Source: Symbiodinium natans
Lineage: Eukaryota; Sar; Dinophyceae; Suessiales; Symbiodiniaceae
NCBI GenBank assembly: GCA_905221605.1
Contig: CAJNDS010000146.1
Span: 1 to 64,000 of the forward strand
Length of the DNA: 64,000 bases
Direction: 5' to 3'
The position numbers and the translations under genes were made by a program. Below the pieces are notes generated by a model. It made no database searches and was not told the DNA's origin. It worked only from the letters and a program-made list of their open reading frames with translations. Positions within the stretch are counted from its first letter, which is position 1; each line of letters begins with the position of its first letter. Positions 1 through 9,997 of this stretch are shown one piece after another.

Positions 1-535
1 CTTCAAATAAATATACGGACTTCCATAGAATTCGTATATCATTTCCATTACAATCGTATCAAAATTCAAAAATGTCGAAGCCTAAATTTACGCTCGAATC
101 TAAAAAATACGAACTATTTATTTTGAGATTGAAAATGTTTGTGGCTTTGTTTTTTTGAATGAAAAAATAATCTAGATCAATATGATCTCTATATATAAGA
201 ATTTCAAGGTTTCTGCTCGAAATTCACCCTTCCGGTACGTAACACTTATGCTCGAAAAATGCCAATTTCTTCATTCTAATCGAGAATATGAATCCAATTC
301 ATCGGATCTCTATTCTCGAAGCTCACGACCAAAGTCTTAAGGTTCCCACTCCAGGCCCCCGCCACCCCGAACAGGACAAGCGCAACACTTTTGTGGGCCG
401 CGCAACTCTCCTCTTAAGAAACGAGTGTAGTTGACCAAGTGCCAACCTGCCGCCCAAACATCAATGCTGCGAGCAATAACGCCTAAGACTCACGTAGGCC
501 GATAACGTGAACTGCTCCTAAACCCTACATTCTAG
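1..535. other. AT-rich edge segment, no gene seen
   Basis: The first ~330 bases are clearly AT-rich and contain no telomeric repeat, unlike most of the window. The word CTCGAA recurs (after 90, 210, 250 and 315), which may reflect an old diverged tandem repeat. From about 340 the composition becomes GC-balanced and the telomeric arrays begin at 539. No open frame of useful length was found. It could be the end of a mobile or viral insertion that continues to the left. Confidence 0.4.
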
Positions 536-540
536 TTTAT

Positions 541-1985
541 AGTTTAGGGTTTAGGGTTTATGGTTTAGGGTTTGGGGTTTGGGGTTTGGGGTTTAGGGTT
601 TAGGGTTTAGGGTTTCGGGTTTAGGGTTTAGGGTTTAGGGTTTAGGGTTTAGAACCCTACACCCTTAACCACCTCTAACCCCTAAACCCTTCCATCCACC
701 ATTAAGTAGTCCCAAAATGCTGGCCCTATGCCCTCACGAGTCCTCCTTAGCTCAGCTCTACGAAAACCACGGGCCATCAGCCCTGAACCCCACAAATTGA
801 AAGCCTCAGGGTTCAGGGTTCAGGGTTTAGGGTTTAGGGTTTAGGGTTTAGGGTTTAAGGCTTTTGGGTTTCGGGATTCCCACTTCGCCGCGGGATTCAG
901 TCATGGATGGTCCAGAAGAAGGTACAAAATGGAAAGTTCCGCATTGTAGAACAAGACCCACCAAGCGGGACCTCTGCACCCGAAACCTTTCAAACCTGGG
1001 TGCTTCGACAATAGGGTTTAGGCTCCAGGGTTTTTTATACGTACCTATCTTGGGGTGCTAGTTTCGGGGATGGCACCCCCTCATACCCTAAACCCTAAGC
1101 CCTAAACCCTGAATATTCGTAGAAATACCCATTTAAAGAAACCCTCTGCTGCATCGTTGTCGCCACAGACGGCAACGTCACTCAGGGGCCCAGCCTGCAC
1201 CGGTTTTGGGTCTCATGCTGTCGGGCCCCTTCCTAAACCCTAAACCCTAAACCCTAAGCCCTAAGCCCTAAGCCCTAAGCCCTAAGCCCTAAACCCTAAA
1301 CCCTAAACTCTAAACCCCAAACCCTAAACCCTAAACCCTAAACCACCTTACTTCCGGGCAACGAAGCTACGTCGAAGGGCATACGGGCTTAGGGCAGAGA
1401 AAGATCCGATCAGTAGCGCCGGAAAGGGTATTGCGGCTCAGGGTTTAGGGTTTAAGGTTTAGGTTTAGGGTTTAGGGTTTAGGGTTTAGGGTTTAGGGTT
1501 TAGGTTTAGGGTTTAAGGTTTAAGGTTTAGGGCTTAGGGTTGCTTCTGGGCAATGAAGCTGTTGGAAGAAACTATATAACCAAGGAGCAGTATGGAGTTG
1601 TGATTCGGGTTTGGCAGATGGTCCATATCGGGCTCACTCGACAACTGGCAAAAGGAAATTTTCTGTTTTCACGGTCCCATGCACCAGCGCAATAAGCAAG
1701 CCCAAACCAGCGCCATCAACAAAAAACAACCAGCTTGTGGACCAAATGAACCTCCAAGGGCTTGTGGTTCATATACCTTCACAGGGATTAAACGGGATTC
1801 AAGTAATGCTACTTTAGGGTAGACCCTGGAAAAACGGAGATACTTATCCGTAGCCAGAATGGGTTTACGGGTTCGTTTGGTCCCCAAGGCAACACAATGC
1901 CGCCACGCTTGCGTCCGAATGCCTGAACCAAGTGGAATTAAAGACCCGACCCTAAACCCTAAACCCTAAACCGTAAACCCTAAAC
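541..1985. other. Telomeric arrays with short unique islands
   Basis: Besides arrays this stretch holds islands at 660-800, 864-1075, 1134-1230, 1355-1440 and 1540-1930. The island 1134-1230 is open in both directions (minus reading AGPLSDVAVCGDNDAAEG behind a GTGCAG|G acceptor), so its coding strand is undecided. Islands 1362-1385 and 1545-1565 share a related stretch (CTTCYGGGCAAYGAAGCT). No gene model can be defended. Confidence 0.4.
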
Positions 1986-1989
1986 CCTC

Positions 1990-2525
1990 AAGACGAAATA
2001 AACAGAAATTGTATGTGTTTCATTAGGAATTTCCACATTATTTGTCCAAACAGCTGACAAGCTGAGCTTAAGTAAATTAGTTCAACCTGCTTTTGGCAAG
2101 CCGAATATTCAAGTCACTTCAAATACACTTCAATTCAAAACCCCCGCCCGCAAACCCCCAGGCACCCCCCAGATCCCTCAACAGCTGACAAGCCGAGTTG
2201 AAGTAAATTAATGCAAATCGCTTTCGGCAAGCCGAATATTCAGTTCACTTCACTCAAACTCAGCAAAAGCCCAGGAGGCGCCGGGAGGCCCCCAGATAGG
2301 CACCGGGAGGTCCAGAAATAAAAGACCCAAAATTGGCCCCGCGTCCCAGATAGGCCCGGAAACCCCAAAAGAAGCCTCGGAGGCCCCAAAATAAGCCCCT
2401 GCCAAATTAAGCCCCGAAAGCCCCACAACACGCCCCCGAAAACTTTAAAATAGGTCCCGGGAAACCCCCAAGTGAGCCCCGGGAAATAAGCCCAAAACTG
2501 CACACGCGCAAAGTTTACACTATAC
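1990..2525. repeat. Diverged direct repeat and short GC-rich tandem repeats
   Basis: A ~65-bp segment (CAGCTGACAAGCYGAG ... GGCAAGCCGAATATTCA) occurs at 2051 and again at 2182. It is followed at 2260-2510 by many imperfect ~15-20-bp units built around GGCCCC-GGGAA-CCCCAAAATAAG. The minus-strand frame through it (2240-2530) is only repeat translation. Confidence 0.7.
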
Positions 2526-2529
2526 TTCA

Positions 2530-4310
2530 TGCTTGCGTGACGTTGTGTTAGTTACACCAAAACCAAAATTTTGAAAGGTGAAATTTTTGAGCCAGAACAT
2601 GCTTTGTCCATTTGCGCTTGATGTAGAGTCATGATGAGCGAGTATTCACACATGATTTGAAGTGAAATTGCAATTGAATTGTGTTTGTTCGATGAAACTT
2701 TCTGATTTGCATCTTGTGCAAGAATTGGCTCAGCAGCCAGCAAAGAAAATGCAGTGTTCCTTGCCTTGGGGCCCGCGTCCAACTTTCAACTGGTTCTGGG
2801 TCCCTCTTAACTTTCCGACGTTCCCCACTAGGGGCTGTGCACGCTGTGTCCCGCAGGGACATGGCAGATGGACACGCTTCAAGGTGAGGAGCCAGAGTTA
2901 AGTCCACGTGAGCTGAGCCTGACACGTTGTGTTGCCGTGTTGGAGTGCATCCTCTTATTCCGCTCCTTTGCAGGACAAAGGTCACCACAAGGAGATTGGC
3001 AACTAGTCCAACGAGACGGCCACCGTATCACTGCTAGATTCGACCCAAATTTACCTGCCTGTCATTCACAGCGTTTAGGAGCACAACGGTTGGATTTCAG
3101 GAGCTACTTCAGGATTCACACACAGATCGCAAGGATACTCGGACATGACATGCACTCGGTGACTGAGCACAATCTGCAAGAAGACAACATGACTCTCTCG
3201 AACAACACTCACATCCATACATGCAGCTAAACTTGAAAACACCAAGCTATACGCGCGCTGTGTGTTGGGCTTGCCGCGCAAGCCAACCTTCACAAACAGA
3301 AGCTGTTCCAGTATTCTGTCGCCAACCCCGTCAGTCTGAAGCAGCTGACAAGTCGCGCAGTTCACTGCCCGCCACCTTTGCAAGATACTAAAAAGCACAC
3401 ATTCACGCTCCAAGGCCCCCACGAAACAGGTTTGCACGAAACTTGGCAAGATATTGAGAATTTTTTGCCCAGCAAACCCAGCCTTGGACACGTAGGCCTT
3501 CGCCGACAGACACGCAAACCAGAGCGAAGAGCACAGTGAGACCATTCAAGCGGGACCAAGCGTAGCAAGCACAAAGCAGCCCAGCCATGCTTGTTGCACC
3601 GACGCATGAAACGAACCAGAACCAAAATGCAGCGCAGTTCTGCACACAGAAACAGACAGCGCCCGAATAGAAACCGCGAAAGAACGTCCTGGGTAGTCCG
3701 GCGGGGCACCTAGTGCAGATTGACCCAAAAGTGAAAAATCCATGCGCGCACGCACATACGTACACAAAAGCTCGTACAGAACTCTCTACACGATTTTGTA
3801 CATCTGGAGACAAACAAAGGCAGCGACAGGAAGACCGTTTATGCCGAACCACTCCTTAGTCATCGCAGATTTCCATGCACCCAAACTTCCACCTCAGACG
3901 CACATCGCACGCAACAGGCCTTGACCTGGCGTGCCAGAGGTGCAGCACCTGCAACCAGCAAAAAAACCAAGAGGCAGCTCTGCACAGACCGCTCAACAGC
4001 ACGCAGCAAAAGCCTCGTGATCTCATCTGCGTATGTTTGACCTCACAGTCAGAGCCCCGCTGCGGAATACGCACCGCTATTCCGAAAGACCTCCCTGCCC
4101 TTCCACGCGACCCTTCCCGAGGGCCACACGCGACGCGGAGATGATGTGGACGCACGCTTCCACCTCAAAAAACTGCATGTCCCCTTCAGGCAGGTGCCCA
4201 AAAATAGCCAAAAGATGCAAAGGCCCGGATTCCAGCGCCCTCGCCCAAAAAAGATCCACCAGTCTCCAAAAAAAAAGCCCACGAAGTCGCAAGAATCAGA
4301 AAAAACCCAA
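2530..4310. other. Array-free unique stretch, coding status unresolved
   Basis: At ~1.8 kb this is one of the longest stretches without telomeric repeats. Several overlapping open frames of 70-156 codons occur on both strands (for example minus 3075-3545 and plus 2868-3230). None has a recognisable domain or a clear exon pattern (AG|G start, GT/GC/GA end), and they overlap each other in incompatible frames. It could be a long intron, intergenic DNA or an unrecognised element. Confidence 0.35.
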
Positions 4311-4317
4311 AAAAACT

Positions 4318-4405
4318 CGGTCAAAACGTTTCGGTCAACATGTTTCGGTCAAAACGTTCGGTCGAAACGTTGGGACCCAAGCCCTGCGCAATTTCTATAA
4401 ACCCT
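4318..4405. repeat. GTTTCGGTCAAAACG segment, duplicated at 5727-5800
   Basis: Tandem GTTTCGGTCAAAAC-like words are followed by GGGACCCAARCCCTRCRC, AATTTCTATM and a telomeric run. The same arrangement recurs at 5727-5800. The two copies bracket the long-unit repeat at 4430-5110, in direct orientation. Confidence 0.75.
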
Positions 4406-4429
4406 AAACCCTAAACCCTCAAAACAAAA

Positions 4430-5110
4430 TAAATAGAAAGTGTGTGGCCATCTCGAATCTCTTGAGTCTGTTGAGGGGCTTCAGGGGCCTCCAAAACAGG
4501 CGCGGTCACTCGGGAACTTCTTATTCTTGGGAGCCATCTCGAATCTCTTGAGTCTGTTGAGGGGCTTCACGGGCTTCCAAGACTGGCGCAGTCATTCGGG
4601 AACTTATTCTTTGGGAGCCATCTCGAATCTCTTGATGAGTCTGTTGAAACTGGCGCGATCATTCGGGAACTTATCCTTTGGGAGCCATCTTGATTTGAGG
4701 GCTTCAAGGGCCTCGAAGCAGGCGCGGTCATTCGGGAACTTATTCTTTGGGAGCCATCTTGAGTCTCTTGAGTCTGTTGAAGGGTTTTAGGGGTCTCCAA
4801 AACAGGCGTGGTCACTCGCGAACTTATTCTTTGGGAGCCATTTCGAATCTCATCTCCACAACAGGCGCGGTCACTCGCGAACTTATTCTTTGGGATTCTC
4901 TTGAATCTGTTGAGGGGCTTCAGGGGCTTCCCAAACAGGCGCGGTCATTCGGGAACTCATCCTTTGGGAGCCATCTCGAATCTCTTGCGTCTGTTGAGGG
5001 GCTTCAGGGGCCTCCAAAACAGGCTGGGTCATTCGGGAACTTAATTGGGAGCCATCTCTTGAGGTTGTGAGCTTAGGGTCCTCCAAACAGGCGCTCTTGA
5101 GCCTCTTGAG
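4430..5110 (+). repeat. Long-unit tandem repeat (GGGAGCCATCTCGAATCTCT units)
   Basis: About eight units, 65-130 bp apart, carry the words GGGAGCCATCTCGAATCTCT, GTCTGTTGAGGGGCTTC, AGGGGCCTCCAAAACAGGCG and CGGTCATTCGGGAACTTATT in that order. Units are internally deleted to different degrees. Open frames cross it on both strands only because it is repetitive. No telomeric repeats lie inside it. Confidence 0.85.
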
Positions 5111-5396
5111 AGTTTTGAGAGCTTCAAGGCCTCGAAAACCCCCCCCAGACCCCTTCCCCCGTAGCCCTCCCTAGTCCCAACCCTCTACCCAAACCCTCCA
5201 TTTAAGGTTAAGGGTTTAGGCTCATCTGTACATCAGCTGACTGATGGGGACTGGAAGCCTTCTAGTCGTTGTAGTCGTTTATCATGTGTGTAAGTAAAAT
5301 TGAGACAGAAGGCAGGAAGACCAGTTGAGATACAGAAAAGGTATTGAAAATGACTAGACAACGCTGATGCTGCTGATTGTGCTCCAGATATGGCTT

Positions 5397-5705
5397 CTAT
5401 GAGCATGCGTCTGTATATGCATCAAGCAGGTCACAAGAATGGAACAGACAGTGCTGCAGCCCAGCTACATTGCGTGCCAAGGCGGAGAACATGAGAGCCG
5501 TTCGAAGCCTGTCGTCGTGACTCACATTCTGAAGGGCTCTCAGGCTGGCCCTTTGAGAGCAACCATCCACCTTTCCCTTCAGGTTCTGCATGGAAAGCAG
5601 CTCCGCAAAGTTGATGTACTGGTCGCTACTATTGCCGCGCGAAGAGGCGGGGAGGCCAACGAGCCTTTCAATCGCTACTATCGGGCCACCAGGAACAAAG
5701 AGGTT
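5397..5705 (-). CDS. Partial reading frame of unknown function
   Basis: A minus-strand frame reads FVPGGPIVAIERLVGLPA near its start and LRALQNVSHDDRLRTALMFS further on, ending in a stop at 5397. The amino-acid mix looks like a real protein and the frame is longer than other islands nearby. Upstream of ~5705 it runs into the duplicated GTTTCGGTCAAAACG segment. I recognise no family. It could be the last exon of a minus gene or a gene fragment. Confidence 0.35.
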   Translation of the reverse strand, partial: NLFVPGGPIVAIERLVGLPASSRGNSSDQYINFAELLSMQNLKGKVDGCSQRASLRALQNVSHDDRLRTALMFSALARNVAGLQHCLFHSCDLLDAYTDACS

Positions 5706-5876
5706 GCTCCAAAAAGAAAATTCTTTCAAAACGTTTCGGTCAAAACTTTCGGTCAAAACTTATTGGGACCCAAACCCTACACAATTTCTATCAACCCTGG
5801 ACCCTAAACCGCAAACCCTAAGCCCTAAAAACCCAACGACGCCGGAGAGCCAGTGCTGCAAGTCCGACCCGGCCCC

Positions 5877-6140
5877 CTAAACCCTAAACCCTAAACCCTA
5901 AACCCTAAACCCTAAACCCTAAACCCTAAACCCTAAACCCTAAACCCTAAACCCTAAACCCTAAACCCTGAACCCTGAACCTAAACCCTGAACCCTAAAC
6001 CTAAACCCTAAACCCTAAACCCTAAACCCTAAACCCTAAACCCTAAACCCTAAACCCTAAACCCTAAACCCTAAACCCTAAACCCTAAACCCTAAACAAA
6101 CCCTCCCCCCCCCCCCCCCCCCTCCCCCCCAAAAAAAAAA
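5877..6140. repeat. Long CCCTAAA array ending in a C-run/A-run pair
   Basis: About thirty near-perfect CCCTAAA units (with CCCTGAA and CCTAAA slips) end at 6098. They are followed by AAACCCTC, then a C-run joined directly to an A-run (6103-6140). The same C-run/A-run pairing recurs at 14961, 23537, 27483, 32691 and 33772. Confidence 0.9.
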
Positions 6141-6159
6141 GCATCGAATGCTTGCCAAA

Positions 6160-7190
6160 GGCCCCCCCCAAAGTAAGAACCGAAACGTTCGCCCAAGACT
6201 TTCTCCCCAAGAATTCGGACATGACCCCTAGGGTTTAGGGTTTAGGGTTTAGGGTTTAGGATTTAGGGTCTAGGGTCTAGGGTTTAGGGTTTAGGGTTTA
6301 GGGTTTAATAGGGTTTAGGGTTTAGGGTACAAAGGTATATCAACCCTGAACCCTAAAACCCTAGTCAGGGCTGAGTATGGTTTACGGTGCTAGGGTCTAG
6401 GGGGGTTCATGGCACTTCAGAACCCAGTTACAGCTGTACTTAGAACCCAAATATCACCACAATTAGGGCACTCAAAAGGGCTCATAAGTGGGTTATAAGT
6501 ACAGTTGGAATTGGGCTATAAGTACCCTAAGCCCTAAACCCTAAACCCTAAACCCTCAACCCTAAACCCTAAACCCTAAACCCTGGGGCTGGTATTGAGG
6601 GTGCATGGCAAGGACCAGGCAGTCGAAATGAAACTTGAATGATGCCCTCAGATGATACGAACACGCCATGGTTGAAGCCAAACCCTAAACCCTAAACCCC
6701 AAACCCTAAACCCTAAATCCCTAAACCCTAAACCCCAGAAACTCTCAACCCCCCAACCCCCAAGCCCCCTCAAGCATGTCGTCCTCGTTCGCATCGCCAC
6801 AGCTCCAGCAAAGGCCGGGAGGATCCCTGGTGCGCAGCTTGGGTCCAAGAAAGCAGAATTTAGGGTTTAGGGTTTAGGGTTTGGGGTTTAGGGTTTAAGG
6901 TTTAGGGTTTCGGGTTTGGGGTTTGGGGTTTAGGGTTTAGGGTTTCGGGTTTGCTTGGAGGATCGGGGCACTTGGTAAGTAGGGTTGTAAGTACCTTAGT
7001 TGGGCTTATAAGTAATTAGAAGTATGCTTACCTTGCTTATAGCCCCACTTTCTATGTCCCTGGATCCTTTAAGTAGGGTGGGAAGAAAAACTAAACCCTA
7101 AACCCTAACCCTGCACCCCTGCACCCTAAACTCAACCCTAAACCCTAAATTCTCCCTAAGCCCTAAACCCCAAACCCTAAACCCGAAACC
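6160..7190. other. Arrays and islands; possible short exons
   Basis: Alternating TTTAGGG and CCCTAAA arrays surround islands at 6160-6230, 6590-6680, 6770-6858 and 6960-7090. The 6770-6858 island is open in several frames, and the plus reading HVVLVRIATAPAKAGRIPG is plausible. The 6403-6525 island is a palindromic element. No complete gene seen. Confidence 0.4.
6403..6525. mobile_element. Family A palindromic element, right end replaced by telomeric array
   Basis: Starts GGTTCATGGCACTT and contains the inner words CTGTACTTA and TAAGTGGGTTATAAGTACAG. It stops at ATAAGTACC, where other copies continue ATGAACCTCCAAGTA; here the sequence passes directly into CTAAGCCCTAAACCC. Confidence 0.7.
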
Positions 7191-7194
7191 CTAC

Positions 7195-7872
7195 ACATCC
7201 GAAGCAGCGCTCAGCAAGGAAGGTCTCGGGCCCAAGGCATTTCAAGATTTGTTGTTGCGGCCTGAGGTTAAGATCTGCTTGTGTTACATATAGATTACGG
7301 TTCAGGGTTCAGGGTTCAGGGTTCAGGGTTCAGGGTTCAGGGTTCAGGGTTTTAGGGGTTTTCGGGGTTTTAGGGTTTTTAGGGTTTTTAGGGTTTTTAG
7401 GGTTTAGGGTTAAGGGTTTAGGGTTTAGGGTTTAGGGTGTGGGGTTTAGGGTTTAGGGTTTGGGGTTTAGGGTTTAGGGTTTGGGGTTTGGGGTTTGGGG
7501 TTTGGGGTTTGGGGTTTGGGGTTTGGGGTTTAGGGTTTAGGGTTTAGGGTTTAGGGTTTAGACTGCTCATGGATCTCCAAATGCCATCTGGCAGGTAAAA
7601 CCCCATTTCGCTCGTCATGAATCCACCAAAGGCCCTTAAGCCCTCGGATGAAGATTCCTGAACAAGATGCACTTACAACGAAGAAGGGAACCTTAAAAGC
7701 ATTCTCACGCCCTAAACCCTAGGTAAACCCTAAACCCTAAACCCTAAACCCGAAACCCTAAACCCGAAACCCGAAACCCGAAACCCTAAACCCTAAACCT
7801 GAAGGGCCTTGTCGCTTGTCTCACTGAAGAACAAGGCGACGTTGCCCAGCCACCTCCTCAACTCCAGCACCT
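7195..7872 (-). CDS. Putative three-exon minus-strand fragment, function unknown
   Basis: Three islands read well on the minus strand: ~7801-7872 (VLELRRWLGNVALFFSET, acceptor GATCAG|G, end CTTCAG|GTTTAGGG), ~7561-7669 (GLRAFGGFMTSEMGFYLP, acceptor TTGTTCAG|G) and ~7195-7250 (PQQQILKCLGPETFLAER). The donor after the first is the first GT of the adjoining telomeric array, and TTCAGG occurs at both edges of that intron. The third island is also open on the plus strand. I recognise no family; order and completeness are inferred. Confidence 0.4.
7300..7560 (+). repeat. Telomeric array with homogenised variants
   Basis: Consecutive blocks of GGGTTCA, GGGTTTTTA, GGGTTTA and GGGTTTG units, each repeated several times before the next variant begins. 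This indicates local amplification of variants inside the array. Confidence 0.9.
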
Positions 7873-7999
7873 GATCAAGCATGTAGGGGTTTAGGGTTTA
7901 GGGTTTAGGGTTTAGGGTTTAGGGTTTAAGGTTTGGGTTTAGGGTTTAGGGCTTAGGGCTTAGGGCCTGGGGTTAGAGTTTAGAGTTTAGGGCTTAGGG

Positions 8000-8400
8000 T
8001 TGCTTAGGGTCGTATGTTGGGTTGCCCGAAGGATCTTCCGGTTTCGGGTTTGGGGATGTCGGTTGCTCCCCAAAAACATTTGACCCAAAAGGAACGATAA
8101 AAATGGAACGAGGTTGTGGGCGTGAACCTATGTAAGTCGGGATGTTCCCCCTTATACTACGAGTAGCCTGAATAATTAGGTGTTATAAGTACCCCCCCTC
8201 CTCCCCTATCATAAATCCCTATGAAGGACCCCAAACCCCAAACCCCAAACCCTAAAGCCCTAAACCCTAAACCCTAAACCCTAAACCCCCAAAACCCCAC
8301 ACCCTAAACGTCATTGAACAAGACAAGCACCCCAATATACAAGTACCTCAGAGCTGAGAATAGTACACCCTAAACCCTAAACCCTAAACCCTAAATCCTA
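8000..8400. other. Island with a family C half-element; no gene
   Basis: 8137-8166 (TCGGGATGTTCCCCCTTATA) is the left arm of family C, whose full palindrome is seen at 32539-32638. The remainder is short CCCTAAA and CCCCAAA arrays and unique sequence with no convincing open frame. Confidence 0.6.
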
Positions 8401-8406
8401 AACCCT

Positions 8407-8765
8407 AAGGTTGTCAGGGTGGGAGCACAGGCAACACCAGCACACAAAGCCTGACGCGGCGGCTCGGGCCCGAGGGCGAACCCTAAACCCCAGGGTTTAG
8501 GGTTTAGGGTTTAGGGTTTAGGGTGTAGGGTTTAGGGTTTAGGGTTTAGGGTTTAGGGTTTAGGGTTTAGGGTTTAGGGTTTAGGGTTTAGGGTTTAGGG
8601 TTTAGGGTTTAGGGTTTAGGGTTTAGGGTTTAGGGTGGGTTTAGGGTTTCGGCAGATTAAACCCTGAAGCCTGTAATGGGCCGGGCGTCTTGGATTTCGT
8701 CAGCATTTACCCCACTCCCCACAGTTCCATTCACTCCGCTTGGAGTGTGAGGAGCCGTACAAAAC
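8407..8765 (-). CDS. Two putative minus-strand exons
   Basis: The island 8407-8480 reads FALGPEPPRQALCAGVAC behind a TTTAG|GG acceptor supplied by the telomeric array. The island 8672-8765 reads PSGVNGTVGSGVNADEIQDA. Both are free of stops but short, and the second is partly open on the other strand. Function unknown. Confidence 0.3.
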
Positions 8766-8781
8766 CTAACCTATATTATCT

Positions 8782-8918
8782 TAGGGTAATTACATGGTCC
8801 CTTAATGTGGGCCCTTAATTTGGGGAACCCTTATATATCCCTTGTATACTCAACAAACCCAAGGGCCCGTACTTCAGAACCCTTTACAGAAGGTCAGGGA
8901 CCCACATTCAGGGACCTC
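8782..8918. mobile_element. Family B element (TACATGGTCCCTTA)
   Basis: Left arm TTAGGGTAATTACATGGTCC and right arm with CAGGGACCCACATTCAGGGA, spacer AT-rich with TATATCCCTTGTATAC. Related copies lie at 9050-9188, 13260-13338, 23043-23163 and 28662-28771. Confidence 0.7.
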
Positions 8919-9049
8919 TAAACCCTAAACCCTAAACCCAAAACCCAAAAACCCAAAAACCCTAAACCCTAAACCCTAAACCCACTTCCCTTAGAATTTC
9001 GGGCTGTAGGGTGCAGAGTGACACCTGGGCGGTTTCGGGTTTAATTTAA

Positions 9050-9188
9050 AGGTAGTTTCATGGGCCCTTATTATGGTCCCTTACCTCCTTTAAAGGGTTC
9101 TGAGTAAAGGCCCTAAAAATTCTTATACGGTATATAAAGGGGTATACAAGGGGTCCCCTTTCAAGGGCCCATGTTAAAGGACCATCTC
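9050..9188. mobile_element. Family B element
   Basis: Arms GGTAGTTTCATGGGCCCTTA and AAGGGCCCATGTTAAAGG enclose TATATAAAGGGGTATACAAG. Flanked on the right by a CCCTAAA run. Confidence 0.7.
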
Positions 9189-9242
9189 CCTAAACCCTAA
9201 ACCCTATACCCTAAACCCTAAACCCTGAACCCTGAGATGTAA

Positions 9243-9350
9243 GGCTTGCCTTGTCCTCCTCGAAATTGCAGGCTGGATCAGCGTGCAGCGGAAGCACCTT
9301 GGCGAGATGAAGCTTACATGTTTGAGCTCGGGATTCGGGGGCCTTCAGCC
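9243..9350 (-). CDS. Putative exon, strand uncertain
   Basis: Minus reading LHLAKVLPLHADPACNFE follows CTCGCCAAG|G. The plus strand reads WISVQRKHLGEMKLTCLS after ATTGCAG|G. Both are stop-free, so only transcript data can decide. Confidence 0.3.
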
Positions 9351-9966
9351 CTAAACACTAAACCCTAAACCCTAAACCCTAAACCCAAAACTCAAAACCC
9401 AAAACCCAAGCTGCGCTAACTGCACCAGTGAAGATGATGTCCCTTGGTTCTCCATTTATGTTTATGTAATTTACTTGAAGCACTTTTGTGTTCATAGCTT
9501 CAGTTTACTGAAACCATTTTAAACCAATTCTTAGTGTTCAAGGACTTATCATTATTCCAACTTCTAAGTCCTTATAAGGGCATAGAAAGGGTTCGCATAG
9601 GGATTGAAAAAGGCTACTGAGGGCACCCTAAACCCTAAACCGTAAACCCTGAACCCTAAACCCGGTTTAGGGTTTAGGGTTTAGGGTTTAGGGTTTAGGG
9701 TTTAGGGTTTAGGGTTTAGGGTTTAGGGTTTAGGGTTCTTGGCCAAGCCAACGGTCTAATTCCCTGCATTTAAGGGTTGAAGGGCTCCTGGATCCCCACG
9801 CCCTACGGGGATGTACGGTTCTGATCATCTACCCGCAACCCAGGCCCTAAGAGGGTTTAGGGTTTAGGGTTTAGGGTTTAGGGTTTAGGGTTTAGGGTTT
9901 AGGGTTTAGGGTTTACACGGCTTAGGGGCTTTTGTGAGATCTTCGGGTCCAAGGGGGTGGGGTGTG

Positions 9967-9978
9967 ATTTGGCTCAAG
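9967..9978 (+). other. Possible relict spliced-leader end (ATTTGGCTCAAG)
   Basis: The 12-mer matches the 3' end of the dinoflagellate trans-spliced leader (…CCATTTTGGCTCAAG) except for one T. It is on the plus strand just past the 3' end of the minus-strand LRR gene, so it does not mark that gene as a retrocopy. Chance occurrence is possible. Confidence 0.3.
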
Positions 9979-9997
9979 GTTTTCGTGGTCATGTCAT

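Noticed and set aside
539-650. True chromosome end at the left of the window
   Set aside because: Array orientation alternates from the start and non-telomeric sequence lies outside it.
3075-3852. Overlapping minus frames of 115-156 codons as genes
   Set aside because: Mutually overlapping in different frames, with cysteine/leucine-rich composition typical of chance frames, no domain and no exon pattern; left as unresolved rather than called.
4440-5086. Overlapping frames in the 4.4-5.1 kb repeat as a repeat protein
   Set aside because: Frames are open on both strands, units have unequal length not divisible by three, and no exon signals are present.
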